Shown here: piece by piece, positions 51,110 through 59,671 of the stretch | Layout of the letters: every line of letters starts with the position of its first letter | Numbering within the stretch: position 1 is the stretch's first letter | Program-made: the position numbers and the translations under genes | Notes under the pieces: model-generated | Told to the model about the DNA's origin: nothing | The model's database searches: none | Seen by the model: only the letters and a program-made list of their open reading frames with translations | NCBI RefSeq assembly: GCF_018336815.1 | Contig: NZ_CP050497.1 | Location: forward strand, 1,054,001 to 1,118,000 | Direction of reading: 5' to 3' | Source: Treponema vincentii | GTDB taxonomy: Bacteria; Spirochaetota; Spirochaetia; Treponematales; Treponemataceae | DNA: 64,000 bases

Positions 51110-52918
51110 ATGAAGACTACGAATAAAAGAAGTACATTCTTTGCGTTTGCAGTAACGGCGATGATGCTGGCTGTAAGCATGGTTATGGGCTGTAAGCAGC
51201 CGTCCGTTACGGTTACCGCATACCCGGTCAGCTTTAGTGCCGTCGGAGGAACCGTTACCGCCAGTGTAGACGGAAAAGAAATTAAAAACGGGGACTTGAT
51301 TGGAGTCGGAAAGGAGGTAACCTTTACTGCTCATCCGCAAAGCGGAATGCAGGTTTCACGCTGGACGGGGATAGATAAATCCGAAGGCAAAGTTACCATA
51401 ACACTGACCGTAAAGGCAGGCGTTTCGGTAACCGCAGAATGCACGGCAATTATGCATACGGTTACCTTTGCGCAACCCGAACACGGAAAGCTTACGGCAA
51501 GTATTGACGGAAAAGACTTTACCGGCGGCACCGTGCAAAAAGGGAAAACAGTCGTCTTTACCGCCACCCCTGCCGACGGGTACCGAGTAAAGAGCTGGAC
51601 GGGAACGGATAATCCTGCAAGCACGGATAATCCTGCAAGCACGGATAAAACGGCAGTACTCACGGTAAAAGAAAATGCAACGGTTTCGGTGGAGTTTGAG
51701 TATGGAGTTGAGGTTATTCCGGTTCCAAAATTTAACGTTACCTTTGATACCCCGCAGAACGGCACATTAACAGCAAGCCTTGACGGCGCTCCGTTTACCG
51801 GCGGTGAAGTACGAGAAGGCAAAATTATCGTCTTTACGGCAGAACCTGCTCCTACCTACCGTGTAAGAAAATGGACGGGATTGGAAAATGCAGATACTAA
51901 AACCATCCACACACTCACCGTTACAAAAGCGGTACACGTGTCGGTTGAATTTATCAATGTGCCCGAGTACACCATAACATTTAACCAACCTGCCAATGGA
52001 GCTCTTAAAGCCACCCTTGACGGTGTTCAATTTAACAGCGGTGACAAAGCTGCGGAAGGGCAGCATATCGTTTTTACCGCCATTCCCGAAATAGACTACC
52101 GGCTCTTAAAGTGGGAAAACGTAAATACCGACCCCGAACACGGCTATGTTAAAGTCCACACGGTGCAAGCAGACAAGACTGTTTCGGTAACCTTTGAACC
52201 TGACGATATTCTTACCATTAGAAAAGATTGGAGAGGAGAGCATTATGTCGAATCGTGTAAAAAAACTGCCGAAGGGGTAATCGCAGTTCCCGACTATGTA
52301 AAAAGCATTGCAAATAACGCCTTTAAAGACTGCGTAAAAGTTACCGAGGTAACCATTCCTTCAGGTCTTACCGAAATCGAATTCTCTGCTTTTAGCGGCT
52401 GCACGGGGCTGACAAGCATAACCCTTCCTGCGGGGCTTACCAAAATCGGAAACTCTGCTTTTGGAGGCTGCACGGGGCTGACGAGCATAACCATTCCTGC
52501 GGGTGTTACCAAAATCGAAAGCTCTGCTTTTGGAGGCTGCACGGGGCTGACGAGCATAACCATTCCTGCAGGTGTTACCCAAATCGGAAGCTCTTCTTTT
52601 GAAGGCTGCACGGGGCTAACGAGCATAACCCTTCCCGCAGGTGTTACCCAAATCGGAAGCTATTCTTTTTCCGGCTGCACGGGGCTGACAAGCATAACCC
52701 TTCCTGCGGGTGTTACCCAAATCGGAAGCTATTCTTTTTCCGGCTGCACGGGGCTCAAAGACATCACTATCGAAGCGATGAATATAACGGGGATAGGAAG
52801 TTATGCATTTGACAATATTCATGACGAAGCACGGTTTAAGGTTAAATCCGGCGGCAATGTAAAGCAGAAGCTGCTTGACTACGGGGTTAATGCAGACAAG
52901 ATTATTGAACAACCGTAG
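51110..52918 (+). CDS. BspA-like leucine-rich-repeat surface lipoprotein with InlB-type B-repeats
   Basis: A 602-residue lipoprotein: signal peptide ending MVMGC (Cys 28), then four beta-grasp modules of the divergent InlB B-repeat type. Each reads like VTFAQPEHGKLTASIDGKDF with a GYRVKSWTG close, over about residues 36-370. Then come TpLRR repeats of 23 residues (SAFxGCTGLTSITIPAGVTx) from about 405 to 560 and a short C-terminal cap. Such LRR proteins of oral treponemes mediate attachment to other bacteria and host cells. TAGGAG precedes the ATG. The second module carries a doubled TDNPAS. Repeat number is likely to vary between strains. Confidence 0.92.
   Translation: MKTTNKRSTFFAFAVTAMMLAVSMVMGCKQPSVTVTAYPVSFSAVGGTVTASVDGKEIKNGDLIGVGKEVTFTAHPQSGMQVSRWTGIDKSEGKVTITLTVKAGVSVTAECTAIMHTVTFAQPEHGKLTASIDGKDFTGGTVQKGKTVVFTATPADGYRVKSWTGTDNPASTDNPASTDKTAVLTVKENATVSVEFEYGVEVIPVPKFNVTFDTPQNGTLTASLDGAPFTGGEVREGKIIVFTAEPAPTYRVRKWTGLENADTKTIHTLTVTKAVHVSVEFINVPEYTITFNQPANGALKATLDGVQFNSGDKAAEGQHIVFTAIPEIDYRLLKWENVNTDPEHGYVKVHTVQADKTVSVTFEPDDILTIRKDWRGEHYVESCKKTAEGVIAVPDYVKSIANNAFKDCVKVTEVTIPSGLTEIEFSAFSGCTGLTSITLPAGLTKIGNSAFGGCTGLTSITIPAGVTKIESSAFGGCTGLTSITIPAGVTQIGSSSFEGCTGLTSITLPAGVTQIGSYSFSGCTGLTSITLPAGVTQIGSYSFSGCTGLKDITIEAMNITGIGSYAFDNIHDEARFKVKSGGNVKQKLLDYGVNADKIIEQP
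52397..52755 (+). repeat. 69-bp LRR-encoding tandem repeats
   Basis: Six units starting GGCTGCACGGGGCT at 52397, 52466, 52535, 52604, 52673 and 52742; the last diverges after 14 bases. Units 4 and 5 are almost identical in DNA, including silent positions, which implies recent duplication or gene conversion. Confidence 0.9.
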
Positions 52919-52937
52919 AAGAAATATGAGAGAAATT

Positions 52938-53039
52938 CGTGCAGCTGAGTTGCTGCACGGGCTGATGGGGGCTTGTCCCGAAAGGGGGCAAGCCCTTGTG
53001 GAATGAGAGCGAAGCCTTACTACAAGGAAAGGGCTTCGC
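52938..53039. repeat. Three consecutive hairpins after the LRR gene
   Basis: CGTGCAG/CTGCACG (52938-52959), GGGCTTG/CAAGCCC with an inner CCC/GGG (52968-52995) and GCGAAGCC/GGCTTCGC (53009-53039). The first could end the LRR transcript. The row of three resembles the hairpin clusters at 38 and 53.6 kb. Confidence 0.6.
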
Positions 53040-53051
53040 GTATAAAACATT

Positions 53052-53708
53052 TGGTTTAGCACGGGAACGCCGACATTTTTAGTGAATTTTCTCAAAGAAG
53101 CACACTATTTTATCCCTGACTTGGATGGAAATGTTGAGCTCGATGAATCGGGATTACAGACCTATCGGGCGGTAGCACAAGATGCACTGCCTATTCTCTT
53201 TCAGGCCGGTTATTTGACCATAAAAGAGTACATACGCGATGTTAGGCTCTACCGGCTTGGCTTTCCGAATGATGAAGTACGATACGGCTTTTTGGAAAAT
53301 CTGCTGCCAGCATACTCTGATGTCCCCTTTGGTCAAACAGGCGTATGGGTAGGACGTTTTGTACAGGATATCCGCAAGGGGAATGTAAACGGCTTTATGG
53401 AACGGATGCAGTCGCTTATCGCCGGTATTTCTTATGACAACTTTAACAGCAAAGAGCTGAAATTGCGGGAGCAAAACTACCAGACAGCAGTGTACCTCAT
53501 CTTTAAACTGATGGGGCAGTTTGTGCAGACGGAAGTCCACTGCTATAGCAGTGCCGCCACGGATGGCGGCGGTTCCACGCAGCAGCGATGTTTTTGCTTT
53601 ACAAAAACTCGACGTTAAACAATGTACAAGGACGTACATTGTTTAACAGGATTTGAGGAAGCAACGCGGACAATTAAGAATTGGAAAACCGAGGTGTTTG
53701 AAAAGTAA
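53052..53708 (+). pseudogene. AAA-ATPase / PD-(D/E)XK nuclease family protein, both ends eroded
   Basis: The frame opens WFSTGTPTFLVNFLKEAHYF, the point where the AAA domain joins the middle region in the AAA-ATPase plus DUF1703 family, and continues LFQAGYLTIKEYIRDVRLYR and GISYDNFNSKELKLREQNYQ. After VQTEV (about 53535) the nuclease domain should follow, but a cluster of hairpins replaces it. The family C-terminus GFEEATRTIKNWKTEVFEK reappears at 53652-53708 in another frame. The N-terminal P-loop part is absent too. These genes are abundant and often decayed in treponemes. Confidence 0.75.
53538..53647. repeat. Hairpin cluster inside the eroded nuclease gene
   Basis: Perfect palindrome CACTGCTATAGCAGTG (53538-53553), GCCGCC-acggat-GGCGGC (53553-53570), and a 14-bp stem GTTAAACAATGTAC/GTACATTGTTTAAC (53614-53647) with loop AAGGAC. 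The last two share the CAMGGAYG apex with hairpins at 38.0 kb. Confidence 0.8.
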
Positions 53709-53818
53709 ATTACATCAATGAGCTGCGCTCCTACCTCCGCAGAATTCTGCCATTGTTGATATCGAAGATCGCCTTATTTATGTAGAGTAATATCAATGCC
53801 TGTTTTTTCCCCTTCCAC

Positions 53819-53848
53819 TTGACACCATAGTGCATAATGCACTATTAT
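53819..53848 (+). promoter_or_regulatory. Promoter of the ABC operon with embedded palindromic operator
   Basis: TTGACA (53819-53824), an 18-base spacer and TATTAT (53843-53848). ATAGTGCATaATGCACTAT, a perfect 9-bp inverted repeat (53827-53845), fills the spacer and enters the -10 box, so a bound repressor would block polymerase. A second inverted repeat, AAGTTA/TAACTT, follows at about 53857-53876. Confidence 0.7.
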
Positions 53849-53895
53849 GCGCCCCGAAGTTAGTTATTATTAACTTAATATAGAGTGGAGGCGTT

Positions 53896-55455
53896 ATGTT
53901 AAACAAAACAATACGCGCATTAGGAATAGGTGCGCTGTGTGTAGTGCTGGCGGTTTCGTGCAGCAAGGAAAAAAATGCGGATATGCAGGGTATGCAGAAT
54001 CCGGAGGCAAAAAAGGCTGCGGATATTGTGCTGCGGGAAGCAGGCGGGGACTTCGGCTATCCGAACCCGTTTCGGCACCAAAACCGCGGGCCGGGCTTTT
54101 TCAAAATGGAATTGATTTACGATTCGCTTTTGGAAAAGGACGAAAAAGGGCTGATCCCATGGCTTGCAAAGGAATGGTCGGTGAACGATGACGGGCAAAC
54201 CTATACGTTCACCATTGTAGACAATGCAACGTGGCATGACGGCAAGCCGCTGACGGCGGACGATGTTGCGTTTACGGTTAAGTATTTTGAAGCACATCCG
54301 CCGATGCGCGGAGGTCTGATGCTGCATGGAAAATATCTGATGGATTCCGTTACCGTCAACGGCAATACGGTGAGCATTCACATTCCGGAATATACGCCGA
54401 CCGCGCTGGAAAAAATCGGCAGTATGCGCATCATCCCCAAACACGTCTGGGAACATATTGACGACCCTGCAAAATTTTCCGGCGAAGGTGATATCGTCGG
54501 TTCCGGGCCGTATAAACTGGCTTCTTACCAGAGCGAACAGGGCGCATATAAAATGGTACGCTTTGACGAATTTTGGGGATTAAAGCCCGCCGTTTCCGCA
54601 ATAGAATGGATTCCCGTCAGCGATGCTATTTTGGCATTTAATAACGGCGAAATTGATATTACCAACTTGCCCGCCGATCTCGTCAAAAATTACGAAAACA
54701 ACAGCGAGTTTAAGGTCGTTAAAAATTTCGGTTTGCACGATTTCCGTTTCTATTTCAATTTTGATACCGTTCCTGCTTTCCGCGAAAAGGAAGTCCGGCA
54801 GGCAATCGCGTATGCAATAGACCGCAAAGAATTAATCGAAAAGCTTGAACGTGGTTCGGGGCTGGAAGGCAGTCAAGGGTATCTGCACCCTGCGCACCCG
54901 ATGTACAATCCCAATCTTCCCAAGTACGAGTTCAATGTTGAAAAAGCAAAGGAGCTGATGAAGGGCAGAACAATCAACGCGCAGTTGACCGTGGGCAGCT
55001 CGCCGAAAGAGGTAAAGATGGCGGAGCTGATTAAAATCAGATTGGCGGATATCGGAATTACGTTGGATGTTGTCAGTGTCGACTCCAAAGCGCGGGACGG
55101 TATGATCCGGGATAAAACCTATCAGACTGCGATTGTGGAATCGGGCGGTATGGGCGGCGATGCTGATATGCTGCGCGAAATTTATTCGTCTAAAATGAAA
55201 AAGCCTCACCTTGCCGGATATGCCAATGCGCGGCTAGATGACCTATTGTACCGGCAGTCGATAGAGCGGAATGCGGAAACGCGGAAGCAGCTGATCTATG
55301 ATGTGCAGGAAATTCTTGCGGATGAAATTCCGATGCTGCTGCTCTACGGCAAAATCGATAATGCGGTGTATCGCCCCGCAAAATACGACCGGTGGACGGT
55401 GCGGTACGATCACGCAAAATTGGAGCATCCTAAGTTATCGTACATTATCCGGTAA
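53896..55455 (+). CDS. Peptide/nickel-type ABC substrate-binding lipoprotein (SBP family 5)
   Basis: A 519-residue extracytoplasmic binding protein with lipobox LAVSCS (Cys 22). The family-5 signature is GLIPWLAKEWSVNDDGQTYT, with FTIVDNATWHDGKPLTADDV and VRQAIAYAIDRKELIEKL. The ligand could be oligopeptide, Ni/metal chelate or opine. The palindrome at the promoter hints at control by a metal or amino-acid regulator, which is not encoded nearby. GGAGGC precedes the ATG. It is the first of a four-gene import operon. Confidence 0.93.
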   Translation: MLNKTIRALGIGALCVVLAVSCSKEKNADMQGMQNPEAKKAADIVLREAGGDFGYPNPFRHQNRGPGFFKMELIYDSLLEKDEKGLIPWLAKEWSVNDDGQTYTFTIVDNATWHDGKPLTADDVAFTVKYFEAHPPMRGGLMLHGKYLMDSVTVNGNTVSIHIPEYTPTALEKIGSMRIIPKHVWEHIDDPAKFSGEGDIVGSGPYKLASYQSEQGAYKMVRFDEFWGLKPAVSAIEWIPVSDAILAFNNGEIDITNLPADLVKNYENNSEFKVVKNFGLHDFRFYFNFDTVPAFREKEVRQAIAYAIDRKELIEKLERGSGLEGSQGYLHPAHPMYNPNLPKYEFNVEKAKELMKGRTINAQLTVGSSPKEVKMAELIKIRLADIGITLDVVSVDSKARDGMIRDKTYQTAIVESGGMGGDADMLREIYSSKMKKPHLAGYANARLDDLLYRQSIERNAETRKQLIYDVQEILADEIPMLLLYGKIDNAVYRPAKYDRWTVRYDHAKLEHPKLSYIIR

Positions 55456-55536
55456 AATAGAGCGAGTAAAAAGCGATATTTAAAGCTGCTGCAGTACAAC
55501 GCGGCAGCGCAGCACGCACGTGAGGCTTCCTCCCCA

Positions 55537-56484
55537 ATGAAATATTTCGTTTTATTTTTTGCTTTGATTACCGCTCATTTTTTTCTTCCCCGCTTGATGC
55601 GCGCAGATCCGTTTGTGTTCATCTCATCAGACGGAACGGAAGTTGCAAGCTACAGCGAGGAAGAAATCAATAAGTACAAAGCGTATTACGGACTCGACAA
55701 GCCGCTGTGGCAGCAATATGTGCAGTACGTTGCGGGTATTGCTACTGCTAATTTAGGCTACAGCATTTACTTTAAAGATTCGGTGGTCAACCTTATTTTT
55801 AAGCGGCTGGTATGGACGGCGGGGATTGTGTGCGCGTCCCTATTGTTCAGTCTATTGCTGGGACTCTGTTTGGGAAGTCTGAGTGCGTGGTTTGCCGGAA
55901 AGCGGCTTGACGGTTTTTTGTATCATACCATGACGGTAGTGTCGGAGATTCCGTCCTTCTTAACGGCAAACGCTATTCTGATGCTGTTTGTTATCCGCTG
56001 GAGAGTATTACCGACATCGGGCGGCATCACGCCGTTTTTACCGCTGGAGTTTACCCTGCCTGTTATCACCGACATCATAAAACACGCGGTGTTGCCTGCG
56101 CTGACCTTATCCTTGCTTAAAACACCGGATTTTTATTTTGTAACCCGGAGCGCGATGCTGCGGCAGCTGCAAAAAAAGTATGTCGAAACCGCGCAGGCAA
56201 AATCTTTGGGAGCGTTCACCATCGTGGTAAAACACTGTCTGCCGAATGCATCAAACCCGATTATCACCCGCTTTTTGCTCAGCCTACAAACGCTCTTTAA
56301 CGGTGCGCTCATTGTAGAAAACGTCTTTAAGTATCCCGGTATCGGCAGGCTCATTAGGGATGCCGTCTTTTATCGAGACTACCTTTTGCTGCAAGGCATC
56401 TTTTTTGTTATCACCGTGTTTATCTTGTGCATCAGTGCAGTGGGTGAAGCGGTGTACCGGCGGACGGAAAGGAGTGCAGTGTGA
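55537..56484 (+). CDS. ABC transporter permease (DppB-like)
   Basis: A 315-residue inner-membrane subunit with six helices. The N-terminus has YGLDKPLWQQYVQYVAGIAT, typical of DppB, and the EAA coupling loop reads AQAKSLGAFTIVVKHCLPNA. The end overlaps the start of the second permease (GTGTGA...). The ATG at 55537 has only GAGG eleven bases upstream, so translation may be weak or start elsewhere. Confidence 0.9.
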   Translation: MKYFVLFFALITAHFFLPRLMRADPFVFISSDGTEVASYSEEEINKYKAYYGLDKPLWQQYVQYVAGIATANLGYSIYFKDSVVNLIFKRLVWTAGIVCASLLFSLLLGLCLGSLSAWFAGKRLDGFLYHTMTVVSEIPSFLTANAILMLFVIRWRVLPTSGGITPFLPLEFTLPVITDIIKHAVLPALTLSLLKTPDFYFVTRSAMLRQLQKKYVETAQAKSLGAFTIVVKHCLPNASNPIITRFLLSLQTLFNGALIVENVFKYPGIGRLIRDAVFYRDYLLLQGIFFVITVFILCISAVGEAVYRRTERSAV

Positions 56485-57306
56485 AACAACCGAAATTTAC
56501 TACGCCGTATCTGCCATGCTTTTTTTTGTGTGCGGTTGTGCTGGCTGCCGTTTTACCGTACTTTCCGTTTTTGAAATCGGGTACCATACCCAGCGGAGTT
56601 GCACTGAGTCCGCCGTCGCGGGAACATTGGTTCGGCACTGATGACCTCGGCATCGATCTTTTTTGCGTCGATCTGTTATGGGGCAAAAAGCAGTTTGCTC
56701 TTATCGGTGGGGAGCGCAGTAGCTGCAGCAATCGGTGGCAGTATCATCGGGATGCTTGCAGGCTATGCAGGCGGCAGTATCGACGCGGTGATAGTGAGTA
56801 TGATCGATTTTTGTATCGGTATTCCCGATCTGCTGCTGATGGTAGTGCTGGGAGTTTTTTTGGGTCCGGGGTTGGCGAATATCATCTTTGCTATTTCCCT
56901 TGTGTCGTGGATAATGCCTGCTAAAATTGTCAGGAGCGAAGTGCTCAAACTGAAAACGGAACCGTATATCCGGCTTTCAAAAGCGTACGGCGCGCATTTT
57001 TGGCATATCTTTGCGTGGCATTTTTGGAAACCGCTTTTTTCTATTATGCTGGTGAGTGTGATTAAGATTATGAATAAAGCGATTCTGGCGGAAGCATCGC
57101 TCGCGTATTTGGGACTCGGCGATCCGCTGTCAAAAAGCTGGGGGATGACCATTACCCGTGCAATGGATTTTCCGAATATTTACCTCACGGATTTTTGGAA
57201 GTGGTGGCTCGTATTTCCCACAGCCGTGATGGTGTGTACCGTGCTCTCTGTTGCGGCAATCGGTAGGCGGATGGAGCTGAGCATTGGAGGGCGTACCCGC
57301 TCATGA
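56481..57306 (+). pseudogene. ABC transporter permease (DppC-like), single-base frameshift
   Basis: The first frame gives MKQPKFTTPYLPCFFLCAVV, then HWFGTDDLGIDLF; the second, from about 56660, gives SICYGAKSSLLLSVGSAVAA, then IGMLAGYAGG, the EAA loop KAYGAHFWHIFAWHFWKP, and LAEASLAYLGLGDP. Joined, they make a normal DppC. The switch is at six T (56659-56664); five would be in frame. If real, the importer lacks one membrane subunit and is dead; if a sequence error, the operon is intact. The end overlaps the ATPase gene. Confidence 0.88.
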
Positions 57307-59087
57307 TGCCGGACGAAATACTCAGGGTAGAAAACCTCACGGTGCGGTACCGAAGCGCCGCCGATACGGAAATTTACCATACCGCTGCCGGTAATACAGA
57401 CAAGGCAGGAACACGCACTCCTGCAGCCGGTAATACTGATAGAGCCAAATCCGGAATATGGAATGTCAGCTTTTCGCTCAAGCGGGGTGAACGCTGCGGC
57501 ATCATCGGAGAATCAGGCGGCGGCAAGAGCACGCTGCTTTCGGTAATTATGGGCTTACTGCAAGAAAAGCGCGGCGGCGATGCCGACTCTGCTGAGATAA
57601 CGGGCAAAATCATTTATAATGGAAGAGAAATACAAAATACCGGAAAAAATGAGTGGAAACATCTCCGCTTTACGGAAATCGGACTGGTGTTTCAGAATCA
57701 GGATGAGCGGCTCAATCCTGCGCTAACGGTTGGGGAGCAAATTGCCGAAATCCTGCGCAAAAAAACAAGTGATGCCGCGCTGTTGGAACAAGAACTTGCC
57801 GCAGTGCTCCAGTCCGTCGGGCTGGAAGCAAGCGTAAAAAACCGGTATCCGCATGAACTTTCCGGCGGTATGCGGCAGCGGGTATTTATCGCAATGGCAA
57901 TTTGCCTGCGCCCGCCGCTTTTGTTGATTGATGAGCCGACAACCGCATTAGACCCCGCATCAAAGCAGCAGATACTGCAACTTCTAAAAAACATCCGGAG
58001 CGAATACGGCACGACAATGTTGATTGTTTCCCATGATCTTGCAGTGATTGAAGCCCTCACTGATAATCTGATGGTACTGCTGCACGGATATATTATCGAA
58101 AAAGGCAAAACGCAGAATATCTTGGAAGAGGCAAAGCACCCGTACACCAATGCGCTGCTGCAATCGAGTACCTATCTTAATCCGTGGAAGGATTTGTGGG
58201 GCATTAAAGAAGCGGATGAACGGCAGAGCTGCCCGTTTTATGAGCGGTGTACGCAAAAAAGCAGCGAGTGCCTATCGTACACGCCGTATTTGCCGCCGGA
58301 GTGCAGTGAAGGCTGTGCCTGTGCAAAAAACGGCATACAGACTATTTTAAGCGTCCACCATCTTTCAAAGACGTTCGGTATGGGCACACAAAAAACAGCA
58401 GCCGTTCAAGACTGCTCGCTGCGGGTGCGGCACGGAGAAATTGTCGCCTTGCTGGGAAAATCCGGTTCGGGGAAAACGACCGTGCTGCATATCATTGCAG
58501 GGCTTTTGAACAAAGACGCCGGTTCCATTGTGTTTAACGGCACCTCAATGGAAAAAAATAATTTGCTTGCGCGGGAACATGCCCTGCAAATTGTAGAGCA
58601 GGATGCGTTTTCTTCAATGAACACCGCGCTGAGCGTACAGGAAATTATCGCCGAACCATCCGTCATCCGCTACCGTAAAAGCGCCGCTGCCTTTGCGGAA
58701 ACGGCAGCGAAATATGCAAAGCTCTGCGGGCTGCCTGCCGATGCTGCGCTGCTGCATAAAAAAGCACGGGAATTATCCGGCGGGCAGCGGCAAAAAACCG
58801 CGATTGCACGGGCGCTCTCGATGCAGCCGATACTGCTGTTAGCAGATGAAATAAACGCCATGCTCGACGATTCATCTAAGGTGAACATCATGCGCCTTTT
58901 AAAGCAGCTGCAATACGAACTCGGCTTTTCGATGCTGCTGGTTACACACGACATCGACCTTGTAAAGAAAGTTGCCGACTATGTGTACCGCATGGAAGCC
59001 GGCCGCATCGTAGAAGAAGGCAGCATACGGAAGGTGTTTGGTAGGGCAAGCGCATCAGGTGGCTGTTTTAACAGCCCCGCAGAATAA
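57303..59087 (+). CDS. ABC transporter ATPase, DppD-DppF fusion
   Basis: A 594-residue double ATPase. Domain 1: Walker A GESGGGKST, signature LSGGMRQR, DEPTTALD, and a CPFYERCTQKSSEC metal-cluster-like tail typical of DppD. Domain 2: Walker A GKSGSGKTT, signature LSGGQRQK, Walker B ILLLADEINAMLDD. Between the first strand and Walker A of domain 1 is a Thr/Asn/Ala-rich insert with a repeated AAGNTD. The C-terminus (GRASASGGCFNSPAE) and stop are encoded by structured element B, so the original gene end was replaced. The start overlaps the permease stop. Confidence 0.92.
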   Translation: MMPDEILRVENLTVRYRSAADTEIYHTAAGNTDKAGTRTPAAGNTDRAKSGIWNVSFSLKRGERCGIIGESGGGKSTLLSVIMGLLQEKRGGDADSAEITGKIIYNGREIQNTGKNEWKHLRFTEIGLVFQNQDERLNPALTVGEQIAEILRKKTSDAALLEQELAAVLQSVGLEASVKNRYPHELSGGMRQRVFIAMAICLRPPLLLIDEPTTALDPASKQQILQLLKNIRSEYGTTMLIVSHDLAVIEALTDNLMVLLHGYIIEKGKTQNILEEAKHPYTNALLQSSTYLNPWKDLWGIKEADERQSCPFYERCTQKSSECLSYTPYLPPECSEGCACAKNGIQTILSVHHLSKTFGMGTQKTAAVQDCSLRVRHGEIVALLGKSGSGKTTVLHIIAGLLNKDAGSIVFNGTSMEKNNLLAREHALQIVEQDAFSSMNTALSVQEIIAEPSVIRYRKSAAAFAETAAKYAKLCGLPADAALLHKKARELSGGQRQKTAIARALSMQPILLLADEINAMLDDSSKVNIMRLLKQLQYELGFSMLLVTHDIDLVKKVADYVYRMEAGRIVEEGSIRKVFGRASASGGCFNSPAE

Positions 59088-59231
59088 TGGAGTCTGCTCA
59101 ACCAGAGTTTCGCCGCTGTACGGCTCAAATGGTCTCCCAGTCTCCATTATTCTGCGATTTTGCCTACTCAACCTGATGCGCTTGCCCGTCTGCTGGAAAA
59201 AATGTGCGAAATTTTAATAAAATTTCGCACA
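59044..59231 (+). other. Covarying multi-stem element, copy B (candidate structured RNA)
   Basis: P1 is a perfect 17-bp pair, GGGCAAGCGCATCAGGT (59044-59060) with ACCTGATGCGCTTGCCC (59171-59187). P2 is GGCTGTT-tt-AACAGCC. P3 is CGCAGAATAATGGAG (59078-59092) with CTCCATTATTCTGCG (59142-59156). TCAACCAGAGTT and CTCAAATGGTCTC flank P4 (GCCG/CGGC). The 3' hairpin TGTGCGAAATTTT/AAAATTTCGCACA lies at 59203-59231. Relative to copy A, P3 has two compensating pair changes, and P1, P2 and P4 are different sequences that still pair. Confidence 0.6.
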
Positions 59232-59311
59232 GAAGGAAGGCAACTGCTTAAACTATTTGTGATGCAGTTGCCCTGAAGTATTTTGTAAAAAGGATTGAGA
59301 GGGAGTATGCA

Positions 59312-59662
59312 ATGAATATCAATGAAAAATCGAAATTTAAGCATTTGACGGCGTTTATCTTAGTTATCCTTGCAGAGCAGCCGCGCAATCCGCGGGATAT
59401 ACAGTCGATCCTTCTGCAGGATTTTCCCGGTTTTACCATCGATATGTCAACCGTGTACCGCTGCCTCAGCAGTTTGGAAAAAGAAGGCTTGGTAACGATG
59501 GAGTGGGAATTGCCGCCGGAAGGAGCTGCACGGAAGAAATATGCAATTACGTCGAGCGGTAAACATGATTTATGTGAATGGAAAGAAGACATTGAAATCC
59601 GCAAACATAATTTTGAGGTCTTTTTACAAAAATATACTGCACTGGAGACAGGGCAAAAATAG
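59312..59662 (+). CDS. PadR-family transcriptional regulator
   Basis: A 116-residue winged-helix protein: LTAFILVILAEQPRNPRDIQ, then DMSTVYRCLSSLEKEGLVTM and ARKKYAITSSGKHDL, the PadR wing. PadR regulators usually control efflux pumps or detoxifying enzymes. It is followed nine bases later by a methyltransferase gene, a probable two-gene operon. GAGGGAG precedes the ATG. Confidence 0.9.
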   Translation: MNINEKSKFKHLTAFILVILAEQPRNPRDIQSILLQDFPGFTIDMSTVYRCLSSLEKEGLVTMEWELPPEGAARKKYAITSSGKHDLCEWKEDIEIRKHNFEVFLQKYTALETGQK

Positions 59663-59671
59663 GAGAAGGTA

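Noticed and set aside
52397..52755. CRISPR-like array or regulatory repeat
   Set aside because: The 69-bp units are in frame and encode LRRs with codon-level variation; there are no spacers.
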